A stretch of DNA of 5,235 bases from an uncultured Verrucomicrobiales bacterium (GTDB lineage Bacteria > Verrucomicrobiota > Verrucomicrobiia > Verrucomicrobiales > Akkermansiaceae). The notes beneath the pieces are model-generated. The model was not told the origin of the DNA, did no database searches, and saw only the letters and a program-made list of their open reading frames with translations. This document shows, piece by piece, positions 1 through 5,235 of the stretch; the stretch's first letter is position 1, and every line of letters begins with the position of its first letter. Both the position numbers and the translations under genes were made by a program. Where the stretch lies: positions 1 to 5,235 of the forward strand of contig CALABM010000026.1 of assembly GCA_937885815.1 (NCBI GenBank). The letters are read 5' to 3'.

Positions 1-398
1 ACGCGTACGGAAGGCTCACCGGTGCGGGTAATGAAGGTTTCACCCTCGATACCTACCCAGTCACCACGCTCCAGCAGCTTCCAGAGGGCCCAAGCCTCAT
101 CAGAACAGGACTTCTTGGTAAGCATGCACTGAATGCTACCCTGCACATCAGCCACGGTGAAGAACTGAGTGCGGCCCATGTCACGCAGAGCATTGATACG
201 GCCAAGCAGTTTTACCTGTTTACCCTCCTCGAAGTTAGCCTTGATTTCACCCGGATTGGTATTGACATCGAAACGTCCACCATAGGGATTAACCCCCAAG
301 TCACGAATCTTGCCCACCTTCTCACGGCGTACGGCAATCAGTTCCTCCTCAGAAGAACCCGGAGCGGTATTTACAACTGCTTGTGTATTTTCTGACAT
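1..398 (-). CDS. lysS: Lysyl-tRNA synthetase, class II, N-terminal part (truncated by window edge)
   Basis: Class II LysRS attaches lysine to tRNA-Lys in the cytoplasm, using ATP. Only the first 132 codons are present; the gene continues beyond position 1. The translation begins MSENTQAVVN. After a polar N-terminal extension of about 20 residues comes the RREKVGKIRDLGVNPY helix, the counterpart of RREKLANLREQGI in E. coli LysS. The anticodon-binding OB-fold follows, with LLGRINALRDMGRTQFF and VADVQGSIQ, then WKLLERGDWVGIEGE and TRTGEPSVR, matching the LysS pattern of GRxxxxRxMGKxxF, lDxxGxIQ and KTGELS. The catalytic domain (motifs 1-3) lies outside the window. The ATG at 398-396 is chosen because the homology begins just after it and a TATAAT box lies 9 nt upstream. 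There is no Shine-Dalgarno sequence. The gene is divergent from the beta-CASP gene. AspRS and AsnRS share the OB-fold, but the RREK helix and the MGRTQFF segment favour LysRS. Confidence 0.93.
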   Translation of the reverse strand, partial: MSENTQAVVNTAPGSSEEELIAVRREKVGKIRDLGVNPYGGRFDVNTNPGEIKANFEEGKQVKLLGRINALRDMGRTQFFTVADVQGSIQCMLTKKSCSDEAWALWKLLERGDWVGIEGETFITRTGEPSVR

Positions 399-407
399 AG
401 CGCGCGC

Positions 408-435
408 ATTATACGCACTTTTTCCGGAATTTCCA
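408..435 (-). promoter_or_regulatory. sigma70-like promoter of lysS with GC-rich discriminator
   Basis: On the minus strand a perfect TATAAT (413-408) is preceded by a 16-nt spacer and a weak -35 TGGAAA (435-430, 4 of 6 consensus bases). Shifting by one base gives CTGGAA with a 17-nt spacer. The bases between the -10 and the start codon are GCGCGCGC followed by T. Transcription would start near 401-400, only 2-3 nt before the ATG, so the mRNA would be effectively leaderless. A GC-rich discriminator is a known hallmark of stringently controlled promoters of translation genes, which would suit lysS; that regulation is inferred. One TTCCGGAA palindrome (422-429) sits inside the spacer, where a bound protein could block polymerase. 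Confidence 0.72.
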
Positions 436-469
436 GCCTAAAGTGAACAAAATCTCATTTTTTCCGGAA
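419..469. repeat. Pair of TTTTTCCGGAA repeats, 40 bp apart, each centred on palindrome TTCCGGAA
   Basis: The 11-mer TTTTTCCGGAA occurs at 419-429 and again at 459-469, exactly 40 bp apart, close to four helical turns. Each copy contains the perfect 8-bp palindrome TTCCGGAA (422-429 and 462-469), and the second extends to a 10-bp palindrome, TTTCCGGAAA (461-470). The first copy lies in the spacer of the lysS promoter; the second lies between the two divergent promoters. Same-face spacing of palindromes is typical of paired operator sites for a dimeric regulator, but no regulator is visible, so that role is inference. A partial match, TTTCCGG, is at 1980-1986, just upstream of the ankyrin-gene promoter. 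Confidence 0.55.
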
Positions 470-488
470 ATAAGTCCGGCAAATGAGA
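453..488. other. Imperfect 36-nt inverted repeat (potential hairpin) between divergent promoters
   Basis: An outer stem pairs TCTCATTT (453-460) with AAATGAGA (481-488), 8 perfect base pairs. An inner stem pairs CCGGA (464-468) with TCCGG (475-479), 5 base pairs, closing a 6-nt AATAAG loop. Three unpaired T on the left and one C on the right separate the stems. The structure lies upstream of both predicted promoters, so it should not be transcribed from either; it could be an operator or a DNA-level structure. Read on the minus strand it is followed by TTTTGTT, a weak U-rich tail, so a minus-strand terminator or leader structure upstream of lysS is an alternative. It overlaps the second TTCCGGAA repeat. 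Confidence 0.5.
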
Positions 489-526
489 CAAAGTCGTGTT
501 AAAAGAAGCGAGAAAGATTTTTAATC

Positions 527-555
527 TTGAAAATCTAGCAGAAAACGGTTAGTAT
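527..555 (+). promoter_or_regulatory. sigma70-like promoter of the beta-CASP RNase gene, leaderless geometry
   Basis: A -35 TTGAAA (527-532, 5 of 6 consensus bases) and a -10 TAGTAT (550-555, 5 of 6) are separated by the optimal 17 nt. Transcription would start near 561-563, directly at the start codon (ATG at 564, or GTG at 561). No Shine-Dalgarno sequence has usable spacing: the nearest candidate, AAGGTG (558-563), touches the ATG. Translation probably begins on a leaderless mRNA. Confidence 0.72.
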
Positions 556-563
556 ACAAGGTG

Positions 564-1970
564 ATGAAAATTCATTTTTGTGGTGCAGCAGAGACGACAA
601 CGGGCTCCCAGCATCTGCTGGAAGTGAATGGCAAGCGCATTCTTCTGGACTGTGGTATGTACCAAGGTCACCGTGAAGATCAGCTCCGAATCAACAGAGA
701 GTTCCCCTACTTTGACCCGAAATCCGTGGATTGCGTGGTGCTATCGCATGCCCACATCGACCACTCCGGCAACCTGCCAAATCTCGTGAAAAAAGGGTTC
801 AAGGGATTCGTGTATACCACCTACGGCACGCGAGACCTCTGCTCCATCATGCTGGCGGACGCCGCCCGCATTCAAGAGAGTGACTGCAAGTTCCTTAACA
901 AGATGGACCGCCGTAAGGGTGGCGATGGCTGCGTTGCTCAACCCATTTATACGGAACAGGATGCGGAAGCCGCCATGCGCCGTTTCCTCACTCTTGGCTA
1001 CCACATGCCCATCCCCATCGCAGATGGCGTAACCCTCACCTTCTATGATGCAGGCCACATTCTCGGCGCTGCTCAGGTGGTGCTTGACATTGATGACAAG
1101 GAGGATGGCCGCCACAAGCGCCTGCTCTTCTCCGGCGACATAGGCCGCGGCGATAACGAGCTGCTGCGGGACCCGGAAGCCGTGCCGAATGTGGACATCA
1201 TGCTCATGGAAAGCACATACGGCGGCAGATTCCACGAGGCCCCGGCCAAAGACCCGGAGCTCTTCATCAGCACCATCAAGAAAGCCATGAAGCGCGGTGG
1301 CAACGTGTACATACCCGCTTTCGCAGTAGAGCGTACGCAGCAGCTCCTTTACCTGCTGAACCGCGCCTACCGAGAAGGAAAACTTCCTAATTATCAGGTG
1401 TATGTAGATAGCCCCATGGCCGTGAGCGCCACAGAAATTTTCCGCATCCACCCGGAATGCTTTAATCAGGACGTCTATAATTTCCTCTTCAACGAGCGTG
1501 ACCCCTTCGGCTTTGAACAGTTGCACATGGTCCGTACCGTTTCCGAATCCCAGCGCCTGAATAACCTCCGTGAGCAGGCTATCATTATTTCCGCCTCCGG
1601 CATGTGCGAAGCCGGCCGAATCCTGCACCACCTCAAGAACGGCATCAGCAGGGATAATAATACTGTGCTCTTCGTAGGCTACTGCGCAGCGAACACACTC
1701 GGCCGCCGCATCATGGACGGAGCTCTTCAGGTGCGAATTCTCGGGGATGAATACCCGGTGCGCGCCAAAGTTCAGGCTCTGGACTCCTTCTCCGGCCACG
1801 CGGATCACAATGAGCTCTTGGACTATTTTGCACGCACGGGAGGCAGCAAAAGCAAGGTCTATCTCGTTCATGGTGAAAAGGAATGCACCGCAGCACTCAA
1901 AAGCGCACTGGAGAAGAAACACTCCGGAGAAATACATGTGGCACACTTAAATACCTGCATAACCTGCTAG
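564..1970 (+). CDS. MBL-fold / beta-CASP RNA metallo-hydrolase (COG1236, CPSF/YSH1-like ribonuclease)
   Basis: Predicted cytoplasmic zinc-dependent ribonuclease of 468 residues; no signal peptide or membrane segment. The family includes eukaryotic CPSF73 and bacterial TTHA0252 of Thermus (about 430 aa), which it resembles throughout. Metallo-beta-lactamase motifs are LLDCGMYQG (Asp29), SHAHIDHSG (His62, His64, Asp66, His67), AGHILG (His165), FSGDIGRGD (Asp192) and the late VHGEKE (His436). Beta-CASP motifs are MESTYGG (A, Glu216), SASGMCEAGRILHH (B, His355/356) and SFSGHADHNEL (C, His412). The beta-CASP insertion spans about 215-385. The metal- and substrate-binding set looks complete, so the enzyme should be active; whether it cuts mRNA, tRNA or rRNA cannot be told. 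Sequence homology starts at once (MKIHFCGAAETTTG), so ATG 564 is preferred; GTG 561 would add one residue. It is divergent from lysS. No convincing terminator follows it. Confidence 0.93.
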   Translation: MKIHFCGAAETTTGSQHLLEVNGKRILLDCGMYQGHREDQLRINREFPYFDPKSVDCVVLSHAHIDHSGNLPNLVKKGFKGFVYTTYGTRDLCSIMLADAARIQESDCKFLNKMDRRKGGDGCVAQPIYTEQDAEAAMRRFLTLGYHMPIPIADGVTLTFYDAGHILGAAQVVLDIDDKEDGRHKRLLFSGDIGRGDNELLRDPEAVPNVDIMLMESTYGGRFHEAPAKDPELFISTIKKAMKRGGNVYIPAFAVERTQQLLYLLNRAYREGKLPNYQVYVDSPMAVSATEIFRIHPECFNQDVYNFLFNERDPFGFEQLHMVRTVSESQRLNNLREQAIIISASGMCEAGRILHHLKNGISRDNNTVLFVGYCAANTLGRRIMDGALQVRILGDEYPVRAKVQALDSFSGHADHNELLDYFARTGGSKSKVYLVHGEKECTAALKSALEKKHSGEIHVAHLNTCITC

Positions 1971-1987
1971 GAAAGCCAATTTCCGGC

Positions 1988-2016
1988 TTGAGGTAGGGCG
2001 TCATCTATGCTAAAAT
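1988..2016 (+). promoter_or_regulatory. sigma70-like promoter of the ankyrin lipoprotein gene, deciding its start codon
   Basis: TTGAGG (1988-1993, 4 of 6 consensus bases) and TAAAAT (2011-2016, 5 of 6) are separated by 17 nt. The expected transcription start is near 2023, one base before the in-frame ATG at 2024. The upstream in-frame ATG at 2015 overlaps the last two bases of the -10 and could not be on this transcript. No Shine-Dalgarno sequence precedes either ATG. The geometry matches the two promoters around 408-555. TATGCT (2006-2011) is a poorer -10, lying only 12 nt from the -35. Confidence 0.62.
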
Positions 2017-2023
2017 GTCGTGC

Positions 2024-3898
2024 ATGAGGAGAGCACACTGCAAATTTGGTCTTGTGCTAGCGGCGTTCGGGCTGCTGATTTCCTGTGATGGAGGCACCCC
2101 CCGAGGGAGTGCCACGCCGGAGGCTGCGCAGCAATTTGCCGAACTCCGTCAGGAAATGGAGATTTTGACAGCGGCGGATTTCATGGCTGAATACAAGCCC
2201 GAAGAACTGCAGCAGACCGTGCAGAACTTCATGCAGACAGCTGACGCTAAATACATCTCCCCCACCGGCAAGTACAGCATTCTTCACATTGCCTGCATGC
2301 TCAAAAAGCCGGAGTTAGCTCGCTGCCTACTGCTGGATGGAGCGGATCCGAACGCTTACACCATCATAGAAGGTTCACAGGCAGAATCCCCCCTGCTTTG
2401 TGCCCTGACGGCAGATTATTCTCCGGATACTCCGGCTGAGAAAATTAATGCTCTCATTGATGTCCTGGTAGCAGGAGGCGCCTCTCTGGAAACCCCGGGC
2501 TCCGTAGAAACAGCTCTCACCTATAACGCCTGCTTAACCTGCGCTCACGAAGCAGTTTACGCCCACCTGCTGGACATCGGCGTACCGCGCAGCGGCAATG
2601 AGCTACAAGAAGCCGCCTACCGCGGCTGGCTTGGTACGCTCAAGCGCCTTCTGGAAGAAAAAGGAGGCCTCACGACTGAGCACCACTCCCTCATCACCAT
2701 CGTGGCCCACATGAGTGGTGGCTACTTCCCCGGAGAGCACCTTGCCTGCACACGCTACCTTCTGGAACAGGGTGTACCCGTGAACGCTACGGATGAAGCA
2801 GGCCGCACGGCTCTGTTCTGCTTGGCCGCCGGTTACAGCACGCTGGAGGAATACGGCAGAAAAGAAGCCGCGCTCGAGCTGCTCACCTTCCTGCTGCAAC
2901 AGGGGGCAGACCCTCACCTGCGCGCCGATAATGATGAAACATACCCCGGATTCTCCGCCTACGACCTCATGGCGCAGGATAGCGGCATCATGGAGCATCT
3001 CCGCACAAGCGGCATAGCCCTGACCACCCCGCCCCTCATCATCCGCGATGGCGAAATGCTCGCGGCGGATGTCTGCCGCGCCGGCTTAACGCAGAGCTCC
3101 GCAGAAACGATTGCCCCGTACTTCGATACTATTGCTCGCCTTTTCACACCCACCACGGAGATGAGCAGTCAGGAAATATACCCGGACGCCCTTCGCAGTG
3201 CAATCATCCTTCTGGCAAACGTAGACGCGGAGCGCACCTCCGCCCTCATCGCCTCACTCCCCATCTGGAAAGATCGCGAGGCGCTCATAGAGCACAATCA
3301 CACCGTCATGGCGCTCCTGTACGCCATGCAGGACACGCCCTCTATTGTACTTCCTAAGGAACTCTTGCTGCAGGCCGCAGAAATTCTCATGGAAAACAAG
3401 GCCCACGAGAATGCAGCCATCACCACGGAGCTACTGGGCCGCTGCTCTGACAGTGACGAGGCTCTGGCCGCCCTACTCGAAGATTCCCGCCTGCCTATCC
3501 GCGCCGGGGCATGGGGTGCACTGCTGTATAAAGCCGGTCTCCCGTCTGCCTGTAATGGCTCAGTGGCCGCATGGCTGGCTAATCAAGGACGCCGCGCAGA
3601 CACCCCCGTGCTGCAGAAAGCGCTCTTGCTCACCTCCATAGAAGATTTGTGGTACGGCAATATGGAATCCGCTCAGATTGAGGAGTTCATCAGCCTTGTC
3701 AAGGAACTTGGAGCTGAACGCGCCGCGGCCGCATACCGCAACATAGCGGATAATCTCAGCAATCCGGATAAATTGGATGAAATCATGCAGACAAATAACG
3801 AGTGGTCATATGAGCTAGAAATTGCTACCGCTCGCTTCATGCTGAACAACAAAGAAGAATTTCTGAGTCCCTCGGTCTCTCCCAATGATGCCCCCTGA
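2024..3898 (+). CDS. Ankyrin-repeat lipoprotein with C-terminal helical (HEAT-like) domain, function unknown
   Basis: Predicted exported lipoprotein of 624 residues and probable protein-binding scaffold; no enzyme motif is seen. Residues 1-21 form a lipoprotein signal: basic MRRAHCK, hydrophobic FGLVLAAFGLL, lipobox LISC with Cys21 as the lipidation site. A short Gly/Pro/Ser/Thr linker and a helical stretch (about 35-80) precede degenerate ankyrin repeats at about 82-335. The clearest are SILHIACMLKKPELARCLLLDGADPN (83-110 region), YLLEQGVPVNATDEAGRTALF (Gly260-Leu264 is the GxTAL turn) and LTFLLQQGADPHLRA (Gly294-Asp296). Residues about 340-605 are Ala/Leu-rich helical hairpins resembling HEAT/TPR-like solenoids. 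ATG 2024 is preferred over ATG 2015 (627 aa) because 2015 overlaps the predicted -10 and the signal peptide starts cleanly at MRR. The next gene, 14 bp downstream, is a paralogue. Asp follows the lipid Cys, which in E. coli favours inner-membrane retention; whether that holds here is unknown. The binding partner is not inferable. Confidence 0.85.
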   Translation: MRRAHCKFGLVLAAFGLLISCDGGTPRGSATPEAAQQFAELRQEMEILTAADFMAEYKPEELQQTVQNFMQTADAKYISPTGKYSILHIACMLKKPELARCLLLDGADPNAYTIIEGSQAESPLLCALTADYSPDTPAEKINALIDVLVAGGASLETPGSVETALTYNACLTCAHEAVYAHLLDIGVPRSGNELQEAAYRGWLGTLKRLLEEKGGLTTEHHSLITIVAHMSGGYFPGEHLACTRYLLEQGVPVNATDEAGRTALFCLAAGYSTLEEYGRKEAALELLTFLLQQGADPHLRADNDETYPGFSAYDLMAQDSGIMEHLRTSGIALTTPPLIIRDGEMLAADVCRAGLTQSSAETIAPYFDTIARLFTPTTEMSSQEIYPDALRSAIILLANVDAERTSALIASLPIWKDREALIEHNHTVMALLYAMQDTPSIVLPKELLLQAAEILMENKAHENAAITTELLGRCSDSDEALAALLEDSRLPIRAGAWGALLYKAGLPSACNGSVAAWLANQGRRADTPVLQKALLLTSIEDLWYGNMESAQIEEFISLVKELGAERAAAAYRNIADNLSNPDKLDEIMQTNNEWSYELEIATARFMLNNKEEFLSPSVSPNDAP

Positions 3899-3900
3899 GG
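3896..3900 (+). promoter_or_regulatory. SD-like TGAGG before the second ankyrin gene
   Basis: TGAGG overlaps the stop codon of the first ankyrin gene and lies 12 nt before the ATG at 3913, longer than ideal. It is the only SD-like element found ahead of a start in this window, at the one start that lacks a good promoter. That fits translation as the second gene of an operon. Confidence 0.35.
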
Positions 3901-3912
3901 CACTTGTTACAC

Positions 3913-5235
3913 ATGCGAACTCTCACCACCACGACAGCCCTGCTCCTCTGCGCCCTCCCCCTGAGTGCGCAAACCACTTCCTCTGCCGATGAACAGCAGC
4001 AGGACATGGCACCGGAAGTCCCGGTAGCCATTTCCCTGCAAGATGCCACCTCCAGCTTTGACGGGATATTTTCACTGGAAGACATGCGCCATTACATCGC
4101 AGACGGAGCAAAAGTCAATGAGACGGACAGCAATGGTGACACCCCGCTTCTCTACCTCTGCCGAGCCATCGAAATGGATTATCGTTACAACAATGATCCA
4201 CACTTCGCTCAAACTCTGGATGAGGCCATTATTCTCCTGCTGCATAGTGGAGCAGATATAATGCATGAAAACAAGAGCGGCTGCAATGCCCTCTTCTTCC
4301 TGCACAGTAAACCTGAGCTCATGGCAAAACTCAGAGAGGCTGGCTTACTGCCCAAACCCCTCTCCGTGCGTATCCCTCATGACACACGGCCCTTCCTCCG
4401 CTACATTAAGCAGAGAACCGCGCAGGCCGAAATGACCAGACACGAGGCCTCCCGGGAATACCTCATCAGCCAGTACTGCGCACCTGCATATGACAGAGCG
4501 CAAGAACGCGTAACGCTCATGCTCTCTGCTGCGGGCGCACGCCACCGTTCATACGAGGATCTTTGCGCACTTCTGGCCTTCATGCGTCTGGCTAATGAAG
4601 AGAAAGCCCAGCAGTACATCCTATCCTTCAATTACTGGGAACACGGCGAGCACTTCCTAGAGGAAGTACCGGCGCTCATGCTCAAGGCTCTTGCCGAGCT
4701 GGAATGGGACGTAGCCCCGCAAGCCCTGCGTACAGCCCTTGCCAAACTGGACAGCATGCTGCCCGGCTCACCGGACGAAATGATTGACTGTGATGCCGCT
4801 CAGCCCATGGGCATACTGCTCACCATGCTGATGCGCACCGAAGGAGACCGCGCCGAGTCCCTCATCCGGAAGTATGCTGACTGCAACGAAGCCAACCTTG
4901 CATACACGGCACATCGTATCATGCTGCAGAGGCTGTCTCTCCCGGCCCCGGAAAAGGATGTGTTCTGCCAATTATACGGAAATAATCCGGAAAGCATGCA
5001 ACCCATTCACCGCCGGCTTTACGAATGCGCGCTGGTGGATGACGCTCTGCGCAACAATGACATTAGTGCATTATCTTCAGGAGTGGTAGAGCGCGTCATT
5101 GCCGCCTTCCGTGATATGGGGCTGAACAAATATGCAGATATCGTGACCACGCTTCTCAAGAATGGCTCCCTCACCGATGACCGGTACTCCATCCAAGCCG
5201 CGCATCATAGCTACATAGAGCAGCCGCCGCCAAGT
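3913..5235 (+). CDS. Secreted ankyrin-repeat protein, tandem paralogue of the preceding gene (3' end beyond window)
   Basis: The frame is open for 441 codons from ATG 3913 to the last base with no stop, so the C-terminus is missing. Residues 1-19 (MRTLTTTTALLLCALPLSA) form a Sec signal peptide with likely cleavage after LSA, before QTTSS; export to the periplasm or beyond is expected. After an acidic/Gln-rich linker come ankyrin-like units: LEDMRHYIADGAKVN and SNGDTPLLYLC (about 54-82), then IILLLHSGADIMHENKSGCNALFFL (about 105-130), ending at MAKLREAGL (137-145). The remainder (about 150-441) is helical and Ala/Leu-rich. It aligns collinearly with the preceding protein: LREAGL with LRTSGI, FNYWEHGEHFLEE with LPIWKDREALIEH (Trp242 with Trp415), and VVERVIAAFRDMGLNKYAD with IEEFISLVKELGAERAAAA. 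It is probably cotranscribed with that gene. Since the upstream paralogue ends about 45 residues past its last aligned block, little may be missing. Function unknown. Confidence 0.85.
   Translation, partial: MRTLTTTTALLLCALPLSAQTTSSADEQQQDMAPEVPVAISLQDATSSFDGIFSLEDMRHYIADGAKVNETDSNGDTPLLYLCRAIEMDYRYNNDPHFAQTLDEAIILLLHSGADIMHENKSGCNALFFLHSKPELMAKLREAGLLPKPLSVRIPHDTRPFLRYIKQRTAQAEMTRHEASREYLISQYCAPAYDRAQERVTLMLSAAGARHRSYEDLCALLAFMRLANEEKAQQYILSFNYWEHGEHFLEEVPALMLKALAELEWDVAPQALRTALAKLDSMLPGSPDEMIDCDAAQPMGILLTMLMRTEGDRAESLIRKYADCNEANLAYTAHRIMLQRLSLPAPEKDVFCQLYGNNPESMQPIHRRLYECALVDDALRNNDISALSSGVVERVIAAFRDMGLNKYADIVTTLLKNGSLTDDRYSIQAAHHSYIEQPPPS

Noticed and set aside
399..563. T-box or lysine riboswitch leader for lysS
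   Set aside because: A strong TATAAT lies 9 nt from the lysS ATG, leaving no room for a leader, and no T-box consensus or riboswitch-like multi-stem structure is visible in the 165 bp.
741..1946. 401-codon open frame on the minus strand
   Set aside because: It lies entirely inside the beta-CASP gene, whose plus-strand product has every family motif. The minus-strand translation shows no recognisable domain and is an antisense shadow of codon bias.
1973..1989. Hairpin AAGCC/GGCTT after the beta-CASP stop codon as a terminator
   Set aside because: The stem is only 5 bp with a 7-nt loop, no U-tract follows, and the right arm overlaps the -35 of the next promoter. It is not credible as an intrinsic terminator.
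3904..3912. Alternative TTG start at 3904 for the second ankyrin gene
   Set aside because: It would add Leu-Leu-His before a well-formed signal peptide that begins at ATG 3913, and would leave even less sensible spacing to any ribosome-binding site.
3913..3972. Lipobox in the second ankyrin protein (LLLC at Cys13)
   Set aside because: The residue before Cys is Leu rather than Gly/Ala/Ser, and Cys13 lies too early, within the hydrophobic core. The LSA cleavage site at residue 19 is a better fit to signal peptidase I.
2024..5235. Host-directed ankyrin effector of an intracellular bacterium
   Set aside because: Ankyrin proteins are also common in free-living and gut bacteria. The signals seen are Sec-type and lipoprotein signals, with no secretion-system genes or eukaryote-like effector domains in the window.
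1..5235. Mobile element, defence island or CRISPR-type system
   Set aside because: No transposase, integrase, terminal inverted repeats, direct-repeat array, nuclease-toxin pair or abrupt composition change is visible in any part of the window.

Overview
This window looks like ordinary bacterial chromosome, roughly mid-50s % GC by eye. It holds one partial housekeeping gene, one complete RNA-processing enzyme gene and two tandem genes for exported ankyrin-repeat proteins. There is no phage, IS, CRISPR or RNA-gene signature. Taxonomy can only be guessed: a mid-GC genome with adjacent exported ankyrin proteins and poor Shine-Dalgarno use would fit a Verrucomicrobiota (Akkermansia-like) or related Gram-negative bacterium, but nothing here proves it.

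Layout. (1) Positions 1-398, minus strand: the first 132 codons of lysyl-tRNA synthetase (lysS), running off the left edge. (2) Positions 399-563: a divergent intergenic region with a sigma70-like promoter for each flanking gene. Between them lie two copies of an 11-base repeat centred on the palindrome TTCCGGAA, exactly 40 bp apart, and a 36-nt imperfect hairpin. (3) Positions 564-1970, plus strand: a complete metallo-beta-lactamase/beta-CASP ribonuclease of the COG1236 (CPSF/YSH1-like) type, with every metal-binding and beta-CASP motif visible. (4) Positions 1971-2023: a short gap with a promoter for the next gene. (5) Positions 2024-3898: a predicted lipoprotein with N-terminal ankyrin repeats and a long alpha-helical C-terminal half. 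(6) Positions 3913-5235: a second ankyrin protein with a Sec signal peptide, open to the right edge. It is a diverged tandem paralogue of the first and probably shares its transcript (14-bp gap).

The most interesting signal is in the start regions. In all three promoter-proximal genes the predicted -10 element ends only 7-9 nt before the start codon and no Shine-Dalgarno sequence is present. The mRNAs would therefore begin at or within about 3 nt of the start codon and be leaderless. This also argues that the first ankyrin gene starts at 2024 rather than at the upstream in-frame ATG at 2015, which lies inside the predicted -10. The only gene without such a promoter, the second ankyrin gene, has an SD-like TGAGG instead.

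Functionally, LysS (tRNA charging) and the beta-CASP enzyme (RNA cleavage) both belong to cytoplasmic RNA metabolism. The two ankyrin proteins are predicted to act outside the cytoplasm as protein-binding scaffolds. No mechanistic link between the two halves can be read from the sequence.
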